Part shown: positions 1-8,000 of the stretch, piece by piece
How positions within the stretch are numbered: position 1 is the first letter of the stretch
Layout: each line of letters begins with the position of its first letter
IMG/VR virus record: IMGVR_UViG_3300007538_000109
Coordinates: 1-31,082 of that record
From: a virus
Reading direction: 5' to 3' (one strand)
DNA length: 31,082 nt
The notes under the pieces: model-generated
Database searches by the model: none
The model's input: the letters and a program-made list of their open reading frames with translations, nothing else
Told to the model about the DNA's origin: nothing
Position numbers and translations under genes: made by a program

Positions 1-792
1 ATCAATGAACTCATATTCAGTTGCCTTAAAATCATCTCTCCAATTAGAAAATTCCACTGATTCTGTCTTATTTCCCCAGTTAGCAGCACCAACTTTACGG
101 CACTTAACCAGAGCACCTGAGGCATACGCACTTGGCCAGACAGAATAACGAGACTTGACCTTGTTATAGCAGGCATCTTTCTTGCCGCTACCTTTACCTG
201 GTTTATCTTTTACTTCTTGGATGTTCATTTCTTCAGTTTTTACGTTAGTTGGTTTGGCAGCACCAGATTTTTCTGGTTGATTTGGATCTTGACGATTTTT
301 TCTTCTTCTTGCAGATTCCTCTTCTTCGGCACTCAAATTTGCTGCCATTTTAGAACTTCCGCACTTTGGCGTTGAAGTTTGACCTGGTTGACGAGCACAA
401 GGTTTACCTGCCCATTTGCCACCAAGTTGAACCCATCCCTTTTTACCATCTGAAGACTTGGATTTACCAAACCAATCGCGAAGACCTTGATCCCCAGATT
501 TTGTTTCTTCATTAGTCACATAATCTGCTGCAGTATCAATATAATCTGCTGCTTTGGTAATTTTGGATTGAACCCATGCTTGCAAATCCCCCTCACCTTT
601 CTTTCCCATCTTCTTTTGAAGACGCTTTACGGCATTGGTCACGGTCTTTAATTCTGACCGTGCCATGGAGTATTCGTGATCTTTCTTTTCTTCACTCATT
701 TTCTTTTTGCGACCCTGGCAGTGAGCACGTTGACTGAAACCTTTTGGGTTGTTGCAATCAATTGATTTTTTATATTTTTCTGACCAACCCAT
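1..792 (-). CDS. Cys-containing DUF5872-like / WPSAYASG-motif phage protein, 3' part beyond window
   Basis: The frame stays open for 264 codons from ATG at 792 to the window edge, so the C-terminus is missing. The N-terminus reads MGWSEKYKKSIDCNNPKGF. About residues 100-180 hold a module with WFGKSKSSDGKKGW, GGKWAGKPCARQPGQ, STPKC and an Arg/Lys-rich segment ending near GAAKPT, which I recall as DUF5872-like in marine phages and giant viruses. About residues 204-230 hold a second module with CYNKVKSRY, WPSAYASGALVKC and R. The regularly placed Cys residues suggest metal binding or a compact fold, but this is inference. It follows gp16 by 8 nt in the same direction, so it is probably late-expressed. 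The function is unknown; a virion or packaging-associated role is likely from position only. The large terminase gene gp17, expected after gp16, is not seen here and may lie beyond the edge. Confidence 0.8.
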   Translation of the reverse strand, partial: MGWSEKYKKSIDCNNPKGFSQRAHCQGRKKKMSEEKKDHEYSMARSELKTVTNAVKRLQKKMGKKGEGDLQAWVQSKITKAADYIDTAADYVTNEETKSGDQGLRDWFGKSKSSDGKKGWVQLGGKWAGKPCARQPGQTSTPKCGSSKMAANLSAEEEESARRRKNRQDPNQPEKSGAAKPTNVKTEEMNIQEVKDKPGKGSGKKDACYNKVKSRYSVWPSAYASGALVKCRKVGAANWGNKTESVEFSNWRDDFKATEYEFID

Positions 793-800
793 TAGAAAAA

Positions 801-1217
801 TTACTCTTTATTATTTAGGAATCCCTGCTTAAGCATTTTTTGAAGTTCAGAAGTTGATCCAACAAAAACTGCATTATTAGTTACATTATTGGTAGTCTTA
901 ATAGTATCCTCTTCAACATCTTTAAGTTTCTTTTGAAGATCAATTAATTTATCAGTAGTATCAGCAACACTCTTAATTAACTGTCCAGCGACCTCATATG
1001 CCCTTGGGCTTGCTCCTTCCCCCGCAAGTTCCATAATACCATTAATTGCCTCTTGACCCTTCTCTATGAGCGAATAAAGGTTAGCTCTGGTATACTCATA
1101 ATCCTTCTCAATATCACTTCCCTTTGATTTAGAAACCTGTATTTTCTCGGCAGTTGTTTCTATAATACTACTTTCAGTATTAAAAGCCTCATCAAGACCA
1201 TCATAATTGTTACTCAT
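801..1217 (-). CDS. 16: small terminase subunit gp16
   Basis: This is a 138-aa protein matching the cyanophage version of T4 gp16, which recognises DNA and regulates the large terminase gp17 during headful packaging. Recognisable segments are a central DYEYTRANLYSLIEKGQEAI, then SPRAYEVAGQLIKSVADTTD, DLQKKLKDVEE, and a C-terminal FVGSTSELQKMLKQG. Most of the chain is predicted helical, as expected for this family. A TTG start at 1229 would add four residues, but the ATG at 1217 (MSNNYDGLDEAF) agrees with the family N-terminus as I know it, so I chose it. The gene begins 12 nt after gp15 stops. No good Shine-Dalgarno is visible, so translation may depend on coupling to gp15. Confidence 0.9.
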   Translation of the reverse strand: MSNNYDGLDEAFNTESSIIETTAEKIQVSKSKGSDIEKDYEYTRANLYSLIEKGQEAINGIMELAGEGASPRAYEVAGQLIKSVADTTDKLIDLQKKLKDVEEDTIKTTNNVTNNAVFVGSTSELQKMLKQGFLNNKE

Positions 1218-1229
1218 ATATCTAACCAA

Positions 1230-2021
1230 TTAAATATCTTGTTGTTGTGTAGGACTGTATGAATTAGAATCTGTCAAGAATTCCCATCCCTCATCAAATC
1301 CAAAATTATCTTCAGGACCAGCATTGATTGGATTTGGAGTGGCAGTATATCTCATTTCGCGTTTTGCAGAAATATCGCTTGAAGATGAAATATCAACCTG
1401 GACTTTCTTAATAAGACCATCAGTTGTATTGGAAATAGGACCAAATAGATATGTTTTTGCTGTAAATTTTAAAGTATAAATTAATGCTCTTCTTGTGGAA
1501 AAATCTCCTTCATAATCATCTTGAAAAGATATATTATCCAATACAATTGGAATATCTCTTTTTTCACCAATAGAACTAACAAGATCGACAGTTAAAGTAA
1601 ATGCTGGTTGAAAATATGGTAAAATTTGTTCAACAATTTGTAAAGCATCATCATTTAACTTGGTTAAAATATTTAATTCGAATCCAATATTATATGGAAC
1701 TGGCATAAAAACTTTTTTTAAATTTGTACCATCAGATGCTTTAAAAGATTGAGTTACTCCAGATTTTCTTGAAGGATCATAACTAATATCAGTCATCTCG
1801 AATGCCATTCGAGGTAAAGTAATTGCAACTGGTTTATTTAAATCTTCTTGCTCTAATCTTGCCAAAAACTTTTGTACAGGTGCATATGCTAATGGAACTT
1901 TTAAGTCACTTACAACATCTCCATTTGAATCTTTATGCTTTATATTAATATTATTAAATAAAGTTCCAAAACTAACAATAGTTTTTCTAATAATTTCGTG
2001 ATAGTAATAAGTTCCTAACAT
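1230..2021 (-). CDS. 15: tail sheath stabilizer / tail completion protein gp15
   Basis: The product is 263 aa, close to T4 gp15 (about 272 aa). In T4, gp15 forms a hexameric ring at the head-proximal end of the tail, stabilises the sheath terminus and provides the surface that joins the gp13/gp14 neck. The family is recognised by the N-terminal MLGTYYYHEIIRKTIVSFGT, the GTLFNNI segment, the PVAITLPRMAFEM stretch and the central FELNILTKLNDDALQIVEQI, followed by PYFQPAFTLT. The ATG overlaps the gp14 stop by one base (TAATG), indicating translational coupling. Position between gp14 and gp16 is the same as in T4. I see nothing truncated or inserted relative to the family. Confidence 0.93.
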   Translation of the reverse strand: MLGTYYYHEIIRKTIVSFGTLFNNINIKHKDSNGDVVSDLKVPLAYAPVQKFLARLEQEDLNKPVAITLPRMAFEMTDISYDPSRKSGVTQSFKASDGTNLKKVFMPVPYNIGFELNILTKLNDDALQIVEQILPYFQPAFTLTVDLVSSIGEKRDIPIVLDNISFQDDYEGDFSTRRALIYTLKFTAKTYLFGPISNTTDGLIKKVQVDISSSSDISAKREMRYTATPNPINAGPEDNFGFDEGWEFLTDSNSYSPTQQQDI

Positions 2022-3451
2022 TAATAGTTACCAAATGGATTTGATTCTGAAAAGTCAATAATGAGATCTGCTTCTTCTTCTATCTCATCACTCTTGTCAT
2101 ATTTATCACTAAATTCTGCCGTTTCAATATAATCAACACTGTATCTAGCAGAAGATGAAGTTCCGACAATTACATCGGATGCCAAGAAATCACCGTCTGT
2201 TGTACCAACTTTAAGAGTATTTGTAGTGGCATCCCACGTCTTAACTCTTGCTTTCGCACCAGAAATAGATCCAGTAACTTCTTCATTATATTGGAAGGTG
2301 CCAATACCAGTAATAATTGGTGGATCGGAAATTATTGCTGTTGCTGTACCAGAAGTATATCCGATACCAGCATCAGATATGAATACTTTATCAACAACAT
2401 TATCTGTCGTAACCGATACTCTACCAAAAGCAGTACCTATACCCGAAGTTGGTGTTGTAAAAGTAAGAATAGGTGGAGATGGATATCCACTTCCACCAGA
2501 AGTAATTGTAACTCCATTAATACCAGCAGATGAAGTAACTAAAGTTGCTGTTGCTGCTGCTCCAACACCATAAGTTGTATATCCAACACCGGTTATAGTT
2601 TCGCCAACACTGACAATACTAACACTAGGAACAACCGTATATCCAGCACCAGGATTTGTTAGTAAAATTTCTTTTACTGAATAAACATTATTAATTGCAG
2701 TTGTAATTGCAACAGCAGTAGCATTAGTTCCTCCCGCTGGTGCTGTAGAAATTGAAACTGTTGGTACTTTTGTATATCCATAACCATCATTAGTTAATGA
2801 TATTTTGCGAATATATCCTGTAGATGTAGTTACACCAACAGATGCCGTTGATCCAATTGAAATTAACTTCAATGTGGTGATAAAACCTTGTGTTTCAAGA
2901 ACACTATCAATTTCTTCAGTAATTTGAGATTGAACATCCCATCCACCCATTTCATCTTCATATTCAAAGAGTTCGCATCTCAATTCATATACATAATTTT
3001 TTCCTAATTGATAAAATGGTTTTTCATGCTCAACAAACTTAACTTCAAATATTCTTTTACCGAGAGGGAAATAAATTAAATCACCTTCTCTTGGTCTGTT
3101 TGAAATTTTTATCTCATTATCTGGAAAATCCTCTAAAAAAGGAGCAATAAAATCTTCAAATCTTTCTTGAGAAATAGTAATAACTAATTCGTCTTTTAGT
3201 GCAATACCAAATTTTGTAAGAATATCTCCTGATCCACCATAACCTTCATAGGTATTAACATAAGCTTCAATAGAAAAATTATCGTTAAAAACCGATGATT
3301 GTAATTCAGTAAATAGAGTATCTTCTTTTATAAGTTTCCTTGGCAGATAAGTTACCTCCACACCATAAATTTTTAGTTGTTCATTAATTAATGATTGGAG
3401 TAATCTTTGTTCTTCCGAAGAACCCTGTAAAAAGAATGGATTAAGTGCCAT
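2021..3451 (-). CDS. 14: neck protein gp14, enlarged by GxGY repeat modules
   Basis: gp14 joins gp13 to form the head-completion neck to which the tail attaches. The N-terminal 190 residues are family-typical: MALNPFFLQGSSEEQRLLQ, the IYGVEVTYLPRKL segment, GYGGSGDILTKFGI and FELREGD-like RPREGDLIYFPLGKRIFEV. The total is 476 aa against about 256 in T4. The excess is a central insert, roughly residues 200-380, with at least four repeats of the pattern I..I.l.n.G.GYt..P.v.i (for example NDGYGYTKVPTVSI, NPGAGYTVVPSVSI, SGGSGYPSPPILTF, DAGIGYTSGTATAI). A further module near residues 385-440 contains GSISGAKARVKTWD. The C-terminal end (FSESNPFGNY) looks native. The gene overlaps gp13 by one base at its start and gp15 by one base at its end. 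The insert probably forms surface beta-domains on the neck; this is inference. Confidence 0.92.
   Translation of the reverse strand: MALNPFFLQGSSEEQRLLQSLINEQLKIYGVEVTYLPRKLIKEDTLFTELQSSVFNDNFSIEAYVNTYEGYGGSGDILTKFGIALKDELVITISQERFEDFIAPFLEDFPDNEIKISNRPREGDLIYFPLGKRIFEVKFVEHEKPFYQLGKNYVYELRCELFEYEDEMGGWDVQSQITEEIDSVLETQGFITTLKLISIGSTASVGVTTSTGYIRKISLTNDGYGYTKVPTVSISTAPAGGTNATAVAITTAINNVYSVKEILLTNPGAGYTVVPSVSIVSVGETITGVGYTTYGVGAAATATLVTSSAGINGVTITSGGSGYPSPPILTFTTPTSGIGTAFGRVSVTTDNVVDKVFISDAGIGYTSGTATAIISDPPIITGIGTFQYNEEVTGSISGAKARVKTWDATTNTLKVGTTDGDFLASDVIVGTSSSARYSVDYIETAEFSDKYDKSDEIEEEADLIIDFSESNPFGNY
2484..2513. repeat. GxGY-module DNA repeat, gp14 copy
   Basis: The segment beginning tatccacttccaccagaagt encodes VTITSGGSGY on the minus strand within gp14. 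It differs from the gp8 copy at 13011-13040 at three positions by my alignment, although the two host proteins are otherwise unrelated. Confidence 0.75.
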
Positions 3452-4290
3452 TATCCTATTAAATCAAGGGGAGGTAATTCATACTCTGAAGACATTCTTT
3501 GTCTTATGGATTCTAATTCTCTTTCCGCATCTTCATACAATTGTCTCCCATTCAATTCAATTCCTCCAGGAAGTTTTACACCTTGGAATTTTATTAGATT
3601 CTGCCCCCACTGTCTCTTAATTAATGCAGTCAAATACATCTTTACAAAACTATCGTTATAAACTTGACTAAATGATGTTGGATCAAGAGCTCTGTAGCAA
3701 TCGATAACCAAGAAGTTATCCGCTTCTTGAGACGACCAATCAATATCAAGATACAATCTGTCTTGACGCTTATTAAATCTTACTTGTTTATCTGTTGTAA
3801 GTAAATAGTCAATATCTTCCAGATATGATTTTGTCATAGAATATTGTAGTAATTCAATAGAATTGAAATGATACAAATCATTTAAAAACAATTGATATTT
3901 AATACTAAACATTCCACCAGAAATAGAACTAGTATCAAATTTAAATATTTTTTCTATTCCAATAACTGAATCTGGAACTTGAATATAGTTTGAATTTTCG
4001 TAAAAATTAAATGTAGTTGCCGTTCCAACAATAGTAGATGTGCCAGTAGTAGTTACAATACCGACTCCATCAGTGCCTGATGCTTTTCCTCTATTAATGT
4101 CATCTTGAGTAATTTTATACTTCAAATACATCCTCTCAACACCATCAAAATGACGCTCATTAAAGAGTTGAATAGCGTCATCAACTAAATCATCAATTTG
4201 ATCATTATCAACATTTATTTCTAAAACAGGAGCACCAAGTTTCCTTAAACAATAATCAATAAGTTGTTGACGAGTTGTTGGTTTTGCCAT
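3451..4290 (-). CDS. 13: neck protein gp13
   Basis: This 279-aa protein matches T4 gp13 (about 309 aa), which completes filled heads at the portal and forms the neck with gp14. Family segments are MAKPTTRQQLIDYCLRKLG, then VDNDQIDDLVDDAIQLFNER and HFDGVERMYLKYKIT at the N-terminus, SNYIQVPDSVIGIEKIF in the middle, IDCYRALDPT, and the C-terminal KRQWGQNLIKFQGVKLPGG with QLYEDAERELE. A Gly/Thr-rich loop near residues 80-95 (VTTTGTSTIVGTATTF) precedes the conserved VPDSV segment and is, as far as I recall, normal for cyanophage gp13. It starts 9 nt after the preceding 112-aa gene and its stop overlaps the gp14 start by one base, so 112-aa gene, gp13, gp14 and gp15 look like one late operon. Confidence 0.93.
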   Translation of the reverse strand: MAKPTTRQQLIDYCLRKLGAPVLEINVDNDQIDDLVDDAIQLFNERHFDGVERMYLKYKITQDDINRGKASGTDGVGIVTTTGTSTIVGTATTFNFYENSNYIQVPDSVIGIEKIFKFDTSSISGGMFSIKYQLFLNDLYHFNSIELLQYSMTKSYLEDIDYLLTTDKQVRFNKRQDRLYLDIDWSSQEADNFLVIDCYRALDPTSFSQVYNDSFVKMYLTALIKRQWGQNLIKFQGVKLPGGIELNGRQLYEDAERELESIRQRMSSEYELPPLDLIG

Positions 4291-4299
4291 AAAAATACC

Positions 4300-4638
4300 T
4301 TATCTAGTAACGCCTTGTCTAATAAGAACCATTCCTTCAACGACTTTTGTTTTTACTGAATTTTTTTCAATAACAACATCATATACATATCTCCCTTCCT
4401 TCAAACTCAAAGTATCTCCACTAGTTAATGCGATACTAACTTTTCCTGCAGTTTCCGGAGAAACTATAGTCGCCGTAAAATCAGTTGCAGTAGCACTACC
4501 AGCATACTTTCTCATTTGAGAAGATACTGTATATCCAGTCAAATTCAGTGAAGAATTGTCAGAAGCAGATGCTAAATCGAATGTTTGTCTAAAGTCTTCA
4601 TTAGTGTTTATAACAATATTACTGGAATATGTAGCCAT
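4300..4638 (-). CDS. small beta-rich protein at the wac/fibritin position, probable structural protein
   Basis: The product is 112 aa and almost all predicted beta strand: MATYSSNIVINTNEDFRQTF, a SLNLTGYTVSSQMRKYAGS segment, a TATDFTATIVSPETAGKVSI segment, and GRYVYDVVIEKNSVKTKVVEGMV. Alternating hydrophobic strands with the LTGYTV...SQMRK...GRYVYDV pattern resemble the BppU-type N-terminal / Ig-like domains found in some phage baseplate proteins; this is pattern recognition, not a search. I do not know its function. It lies directly upstream of gp13 where T4 carries wac (whisker fibritin), but it shows no heptad coiled coil, so it is not a fibritin homologue. A TATAAATA late promoter lies 27 nt upstream of the ATG. 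There is no strong Shine-Dalgarno. Confidence 0.8.
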   Translation of the reverse strand: MATYSSNIVINTNEDFRQTFDLASASDNSSLNLTGYTVSSQMRKYAGSATATDFTATIVSPETAGKVSIALTSGDTLSLKEGRYVYDVVIEKNSVKTKVVEGMVLIRQGVTR

Positions 4639-4664
4639 TTATCTAACACAACACTACTACTTCT

Positions 4665-4672
4665 TATTTATA
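4665..4672 (-). promoter_or_regulatory. late promoter TATAAATA
   Basis: On the minus strand the sequence reads TATAAATA, an exact match to the NATAAATA consensus reported for late genes of T4-like cyanophages and close to T4's TATAAATA. It lies 27 nt upstream of the 112-aa gene and would drive that gene with gp13, gp14, gp15 and gp16. It covers the TAA stop codon of the 58-aa gene. Confidence 0.75.
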
Positions 4673-4844
4673 TTCCCGTTAAACCAAGATTAAGAACTAC
4701 CTCTTGTTGTTTGAGGTATAACTTACAATAAGATTTTGCAATAATTTTTAGTTCACTATTATTTAATCCATCAATTGCTCTTGCCTGTTTTTCATATTCA
4801 AACATTTTTGTAACACTTTGTAATTCAATTTTGTCTGGATCCAT
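4668..4844 (-). CDS. 58-aa helical protein, conserved cyanophage type, tentative NblA-like pattern
   Basis: This frame encodes MDPDKIELQSVTKMFEYEKQ and then a predicted helical hairpin: helix one about residues 6-22, a short turn DGLNN, and helix two SELKIIAKSYCKLYLKQQEV ending in VLNLGLTGI. It overlaps the end of the 68-aa gene by 20 nt and lies inside the structural cluster, so it is probably late-expressed. I recognise the type as recurrent in cyanomyoviruses, without known function. Its size (58 aa), two-helix plan and a F....Q turn followed by Y....L(K/R)(Q/E) in helix two resemble NblA, the phycobilisome-degradation adaptor, but the resemblance is weak. A virion assembly or chaperone role is equally possible. 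Confidence 0.7.
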   Translation of the reverse strand: MDPDKIELQSVTKMFEYEKQARAIDGLNNSELKIIAKSYCKLYLKQQEVVLNLGLTGI

Positions 4845-5031
4845 TTACCAACTCCTGTAATAATATTTTTATTTCATCAATATCTTTCTTCATCTTATCA
4901 AGTTCTCTTTTTTGAGATTCTCTATATGATAAAGAATTTACATATTGATTATAAGCATTGCTATCATGATTTATGATAGCACCACTTTTCTCATCGCGAT
5001 ATAAATTTTGATACCCTTCTACTCTAATCAT
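4825..5031 (-). CDS. 68-aa protein with C-terminal coiled coil, conserved cyanophage type
   Basis: The product starts MIRVEGYQNLYRDEKSGAII and ends in a predicted short coiled coil, roughly residues 36-63, with hydrophobic residues at heptad spacing in SQKRELDKMKKDIDEIKILL followed by QELV. I recall the N-terminal signature VEG..NLYRDEKSGAIIN with an Asn/Tyr-rich continuation from many T4-like cyanophages, where it is unannotated. Its ATG overlaps the stop of the DUF4815 gene as ATGA, which points to coupled translation, and its own end overlaps the next gene by 20 nt. The coiled coil suggests an oligomer, possibly a small virion or assembly component; function unknown. Confidence 0.8.
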   Translation of the reverse strand: MIRVEGYQNLYRDEKSGAIINHDSNAYNQYVNSLSYRESQKRELDKMKKDIDEIKILLQELVNGSRQN

Positions 5032-8000
5032 CTTATTGCAATTGTTCTAAGATCTTTAAACCTTGGATAGTATGCTGCATTTGTTCCAGACATTACAATT
5101 TTAATTGTATATCCAGTAAACAGATCTAAATTATTTGCTGTAAACTCGTAATCTAAAAATTCATCTTCCAAACTAGGTCTTACAAAAACATCTGGTTTTC
5201 CATTATTTTTGGATTGATCTATTACTGTTAATAATGCATCATTCTCAAATCTCAAATTATCATAACCGGGGAATAATTCAAATTCTTGCTCAACCTCACT
5301 AGAATCTGCCCTATTTAGTTTGTACAATACTCTAAAATCTGCAGTCTGATGTCTGTATGCTGCGACTAAAACTTTAAGTGCTTTTGCTGGATTTTTGAGA
5401 TTCACAGTGTTTGAAACATATACTGCGGCATGTGGATCATACTTAAATGAATTTACTTTATTATCGGATGCATAATCAGTTATTGGATTATTTATTAATG
5501 GCATCTGTAAAATAGTTCCAGTCTCCTCTAGGTAGAAAATTTGTGGAGAAAGATTTTCATCAGTTGTAGATAACCTTATAGCGGTTGTTAATGATTTATT
5601 AGATGGTAATGTGCTTAGATAGGTTTCCTCATTAACTTCAGAAGCCACTATTCTAACAGAAGAAAGTTTATTAACCTGATTTAATTCAACGGGCTCATAT
5701 CCATTATCAACGAATGAATTTTCACTTCCATCAACACTTGTGCCGCTAATAGTTCTAATAGATCCTGAAACCGAAGTGGAATCATTTGGAAGTATTAGGG
5801 GGAAACTGGGGATAATTTCAGTAAATGCAATATTTTCGGAAGCATTTGCATTCTTTCCTCCAGTTTGATATTCATTTGTAAATGATAATTGAGAATAATA
5901 AGAAGTTGCATTATCATCACTTGCTCTGGATGTTCCGTTTGATGATCTATCAACTGAAACATAATAACCACTTATATCCATTCCTTCAGAAGAAACATCA
6001 AGTGTTACACCATTTATTCTTCTTAAAGAAATACCATTTAACTCATATTTACTTACAGGAATACTAAATTGATTTCCATTAATATCAGAAATATTGTGAT
6101 CAATTATATTTGTATTATCAATACCTCTCGTTATATCTATTAATTTATTTCCAATATCAATATCATTATATTGAATAATTTCTCTTCCGATTTTTACATA
6201 TCCAGGATTATTAGGACTGACAATGACTCCTTCAAAAATGTCAAATCCTACCGTGCTTCCAATGCTTATTTCCGAAACATCTGAAGATGCTAAATCTGCT
6301 GTTAAAGTTGTTGCTGATCCAGCACTCGGTGTAATATCATTTAGAACTACTTTATTAGTAGCACCAAACATTCCATGATTAAAGTGATTAACCTTGAAAT
6401 AATTTCCAGAATTTAAAGTAGGTCCATTATCAATCCCTGTAATAGTAGTGTTTGCCATCGAAACAACAACGCCATTATCATCATAATAACTAACACCCAT
6501 ACCAACATTAAATGCTTTGTTTGATCCAGTATCTCCTTGCATACCAGAAACAAATAAGGTATCAATACCTCCAATTTCATTTATGCTTATTTGAGCACCT
6601 TTACCAGTTCTATCAATAGTATCTGCAGTAACAATACCAACAACATCTCCAACTTTGTATCCACTACCACCATTATTGACAACCAATCCAGCAATTTGCA
6701 GGGTTCCGTTTGTAGTTGCAGGAACATCTAAAGTTAAATTTTTGCCATTTCCGACAATATTAAATGTTCCTACATTTGTTGAAGCATTAATACCGTAATT
6801 TGTTCCGCCAGTGATAATTCCAACATCATTACCATTATTGAAAACACTACAACCAACTCCAGTAATATACGCTACACTACCTGGATAATTATTATCTCCT
6901 GCAAGTTTTCTTCCAGGACTTAATACGGTTTCCATGTCACTAAAATCAGACGCACCTTTTTTAACTGGTGTAATTCTAATAGTTGCAGTTTTTGGTAGAG
7001 TTTTTAACGAATTATTTGGCAATTCTCTCTTATACCCATTACTTAAATCTAAAGGAGCATTATAAAAATATGCAGTACCACTTGAGGATTTGAATTTCGC
7101 TTTAAATAAATCAAATTTTAAATCCATATTTTGGTCTTCTGTCCAAATAGATCCATTTTGAGACATGAACAGACCACCAAATGCATATTGTGAAGAATAT
7201 ACGCCTGCATCCGGATTTGGAAGATTCTGGACAGTAACACTCTTTTTACCTTTTTCTGCAACCCAAACCTGATATTGATCACTATATTCGGATATAATAA
7301 CTAAAGCATACTCTCTACCTGGAGCCAAATATATTGGTTCTGGGAAAGTTACTCTAGTTGCAACATCACCTGTTTCAGAAGTTTTTATTATTGTTTCTTC
7401 TGAAATATTTCCATTTCCATCATCAATATATCTTCTTGGTGTTAAATAAGCTGCTTGTCCAATAACTTCTCTTGTTGGTGTGCCCAATTCAACAGTTCTT
7501 ATTTCAACTCTAAGTGGTTTATTTTCTTCGTCTACTGTTGCAAAGTATACATTAGCACCTGTTAAGAAAATGCCATTATCATCATTATTTCTTCCTATGG
7601 CAGTTTCTACATCAATAGTACTGCCAACTGCAAATGATTGTGCTAACGGATCAACATATCTTCTAATAGCTATAGTTGTTGTATTTGTAATAGAGGTGAA
7701 TGTTTGTACAAGAGTGCCTCTTGTTATATATTGAGTTCTTGCAAAAGAAAGTAAAGTATCAAGATCTTCACTAATTAGTGGTCTTCTATTAGTGGAACTA
7801 TTGGTTAATTTGTAAGTATGAGTTGAGTTTTCAACTCTAATATTTCCGGCAATGTTTGGATTTCTTATAAAGAATGATCCAACTAAATCCCCCCATGCAT
7901 CAGTAATTAACCGCAAATCTTTCACAAAAGCAGTTGCGCCACTACTTTGTCCTTCAAGTATAAATCCTTTTTCCAAATAACCACTATATCTACCCTGAGC

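Noticed and set aside
1215-1229. TTG start for gp16 at 1229
   Set aside because: It adds only MVRY before MSNNYDGLDEAF; the ATG at 1217 agrees with the family start as I know it.
2226-2573. Plus-strand open frame opposite gp14
   Set aside because: It is the mirror of the repetitive, Gly/Val/Thr-rich gp14 insert; low-complexity sequence keeps several frames open. The same holds for plus-strand frames opposite the DUF4815 gene, gp7, gp8 and the glycosyltransferase gene (for example 22256-22561, 14495-14815, 29889-30137).
5489-5496. AATAAATA match inside the DUF4815 gene, and GATAAATA at 12367-12374 in gp8
   Set aside because: Both are inside coding sequence far from gene starts; in AT-rich DNA such 8-base matches are expected by chance.
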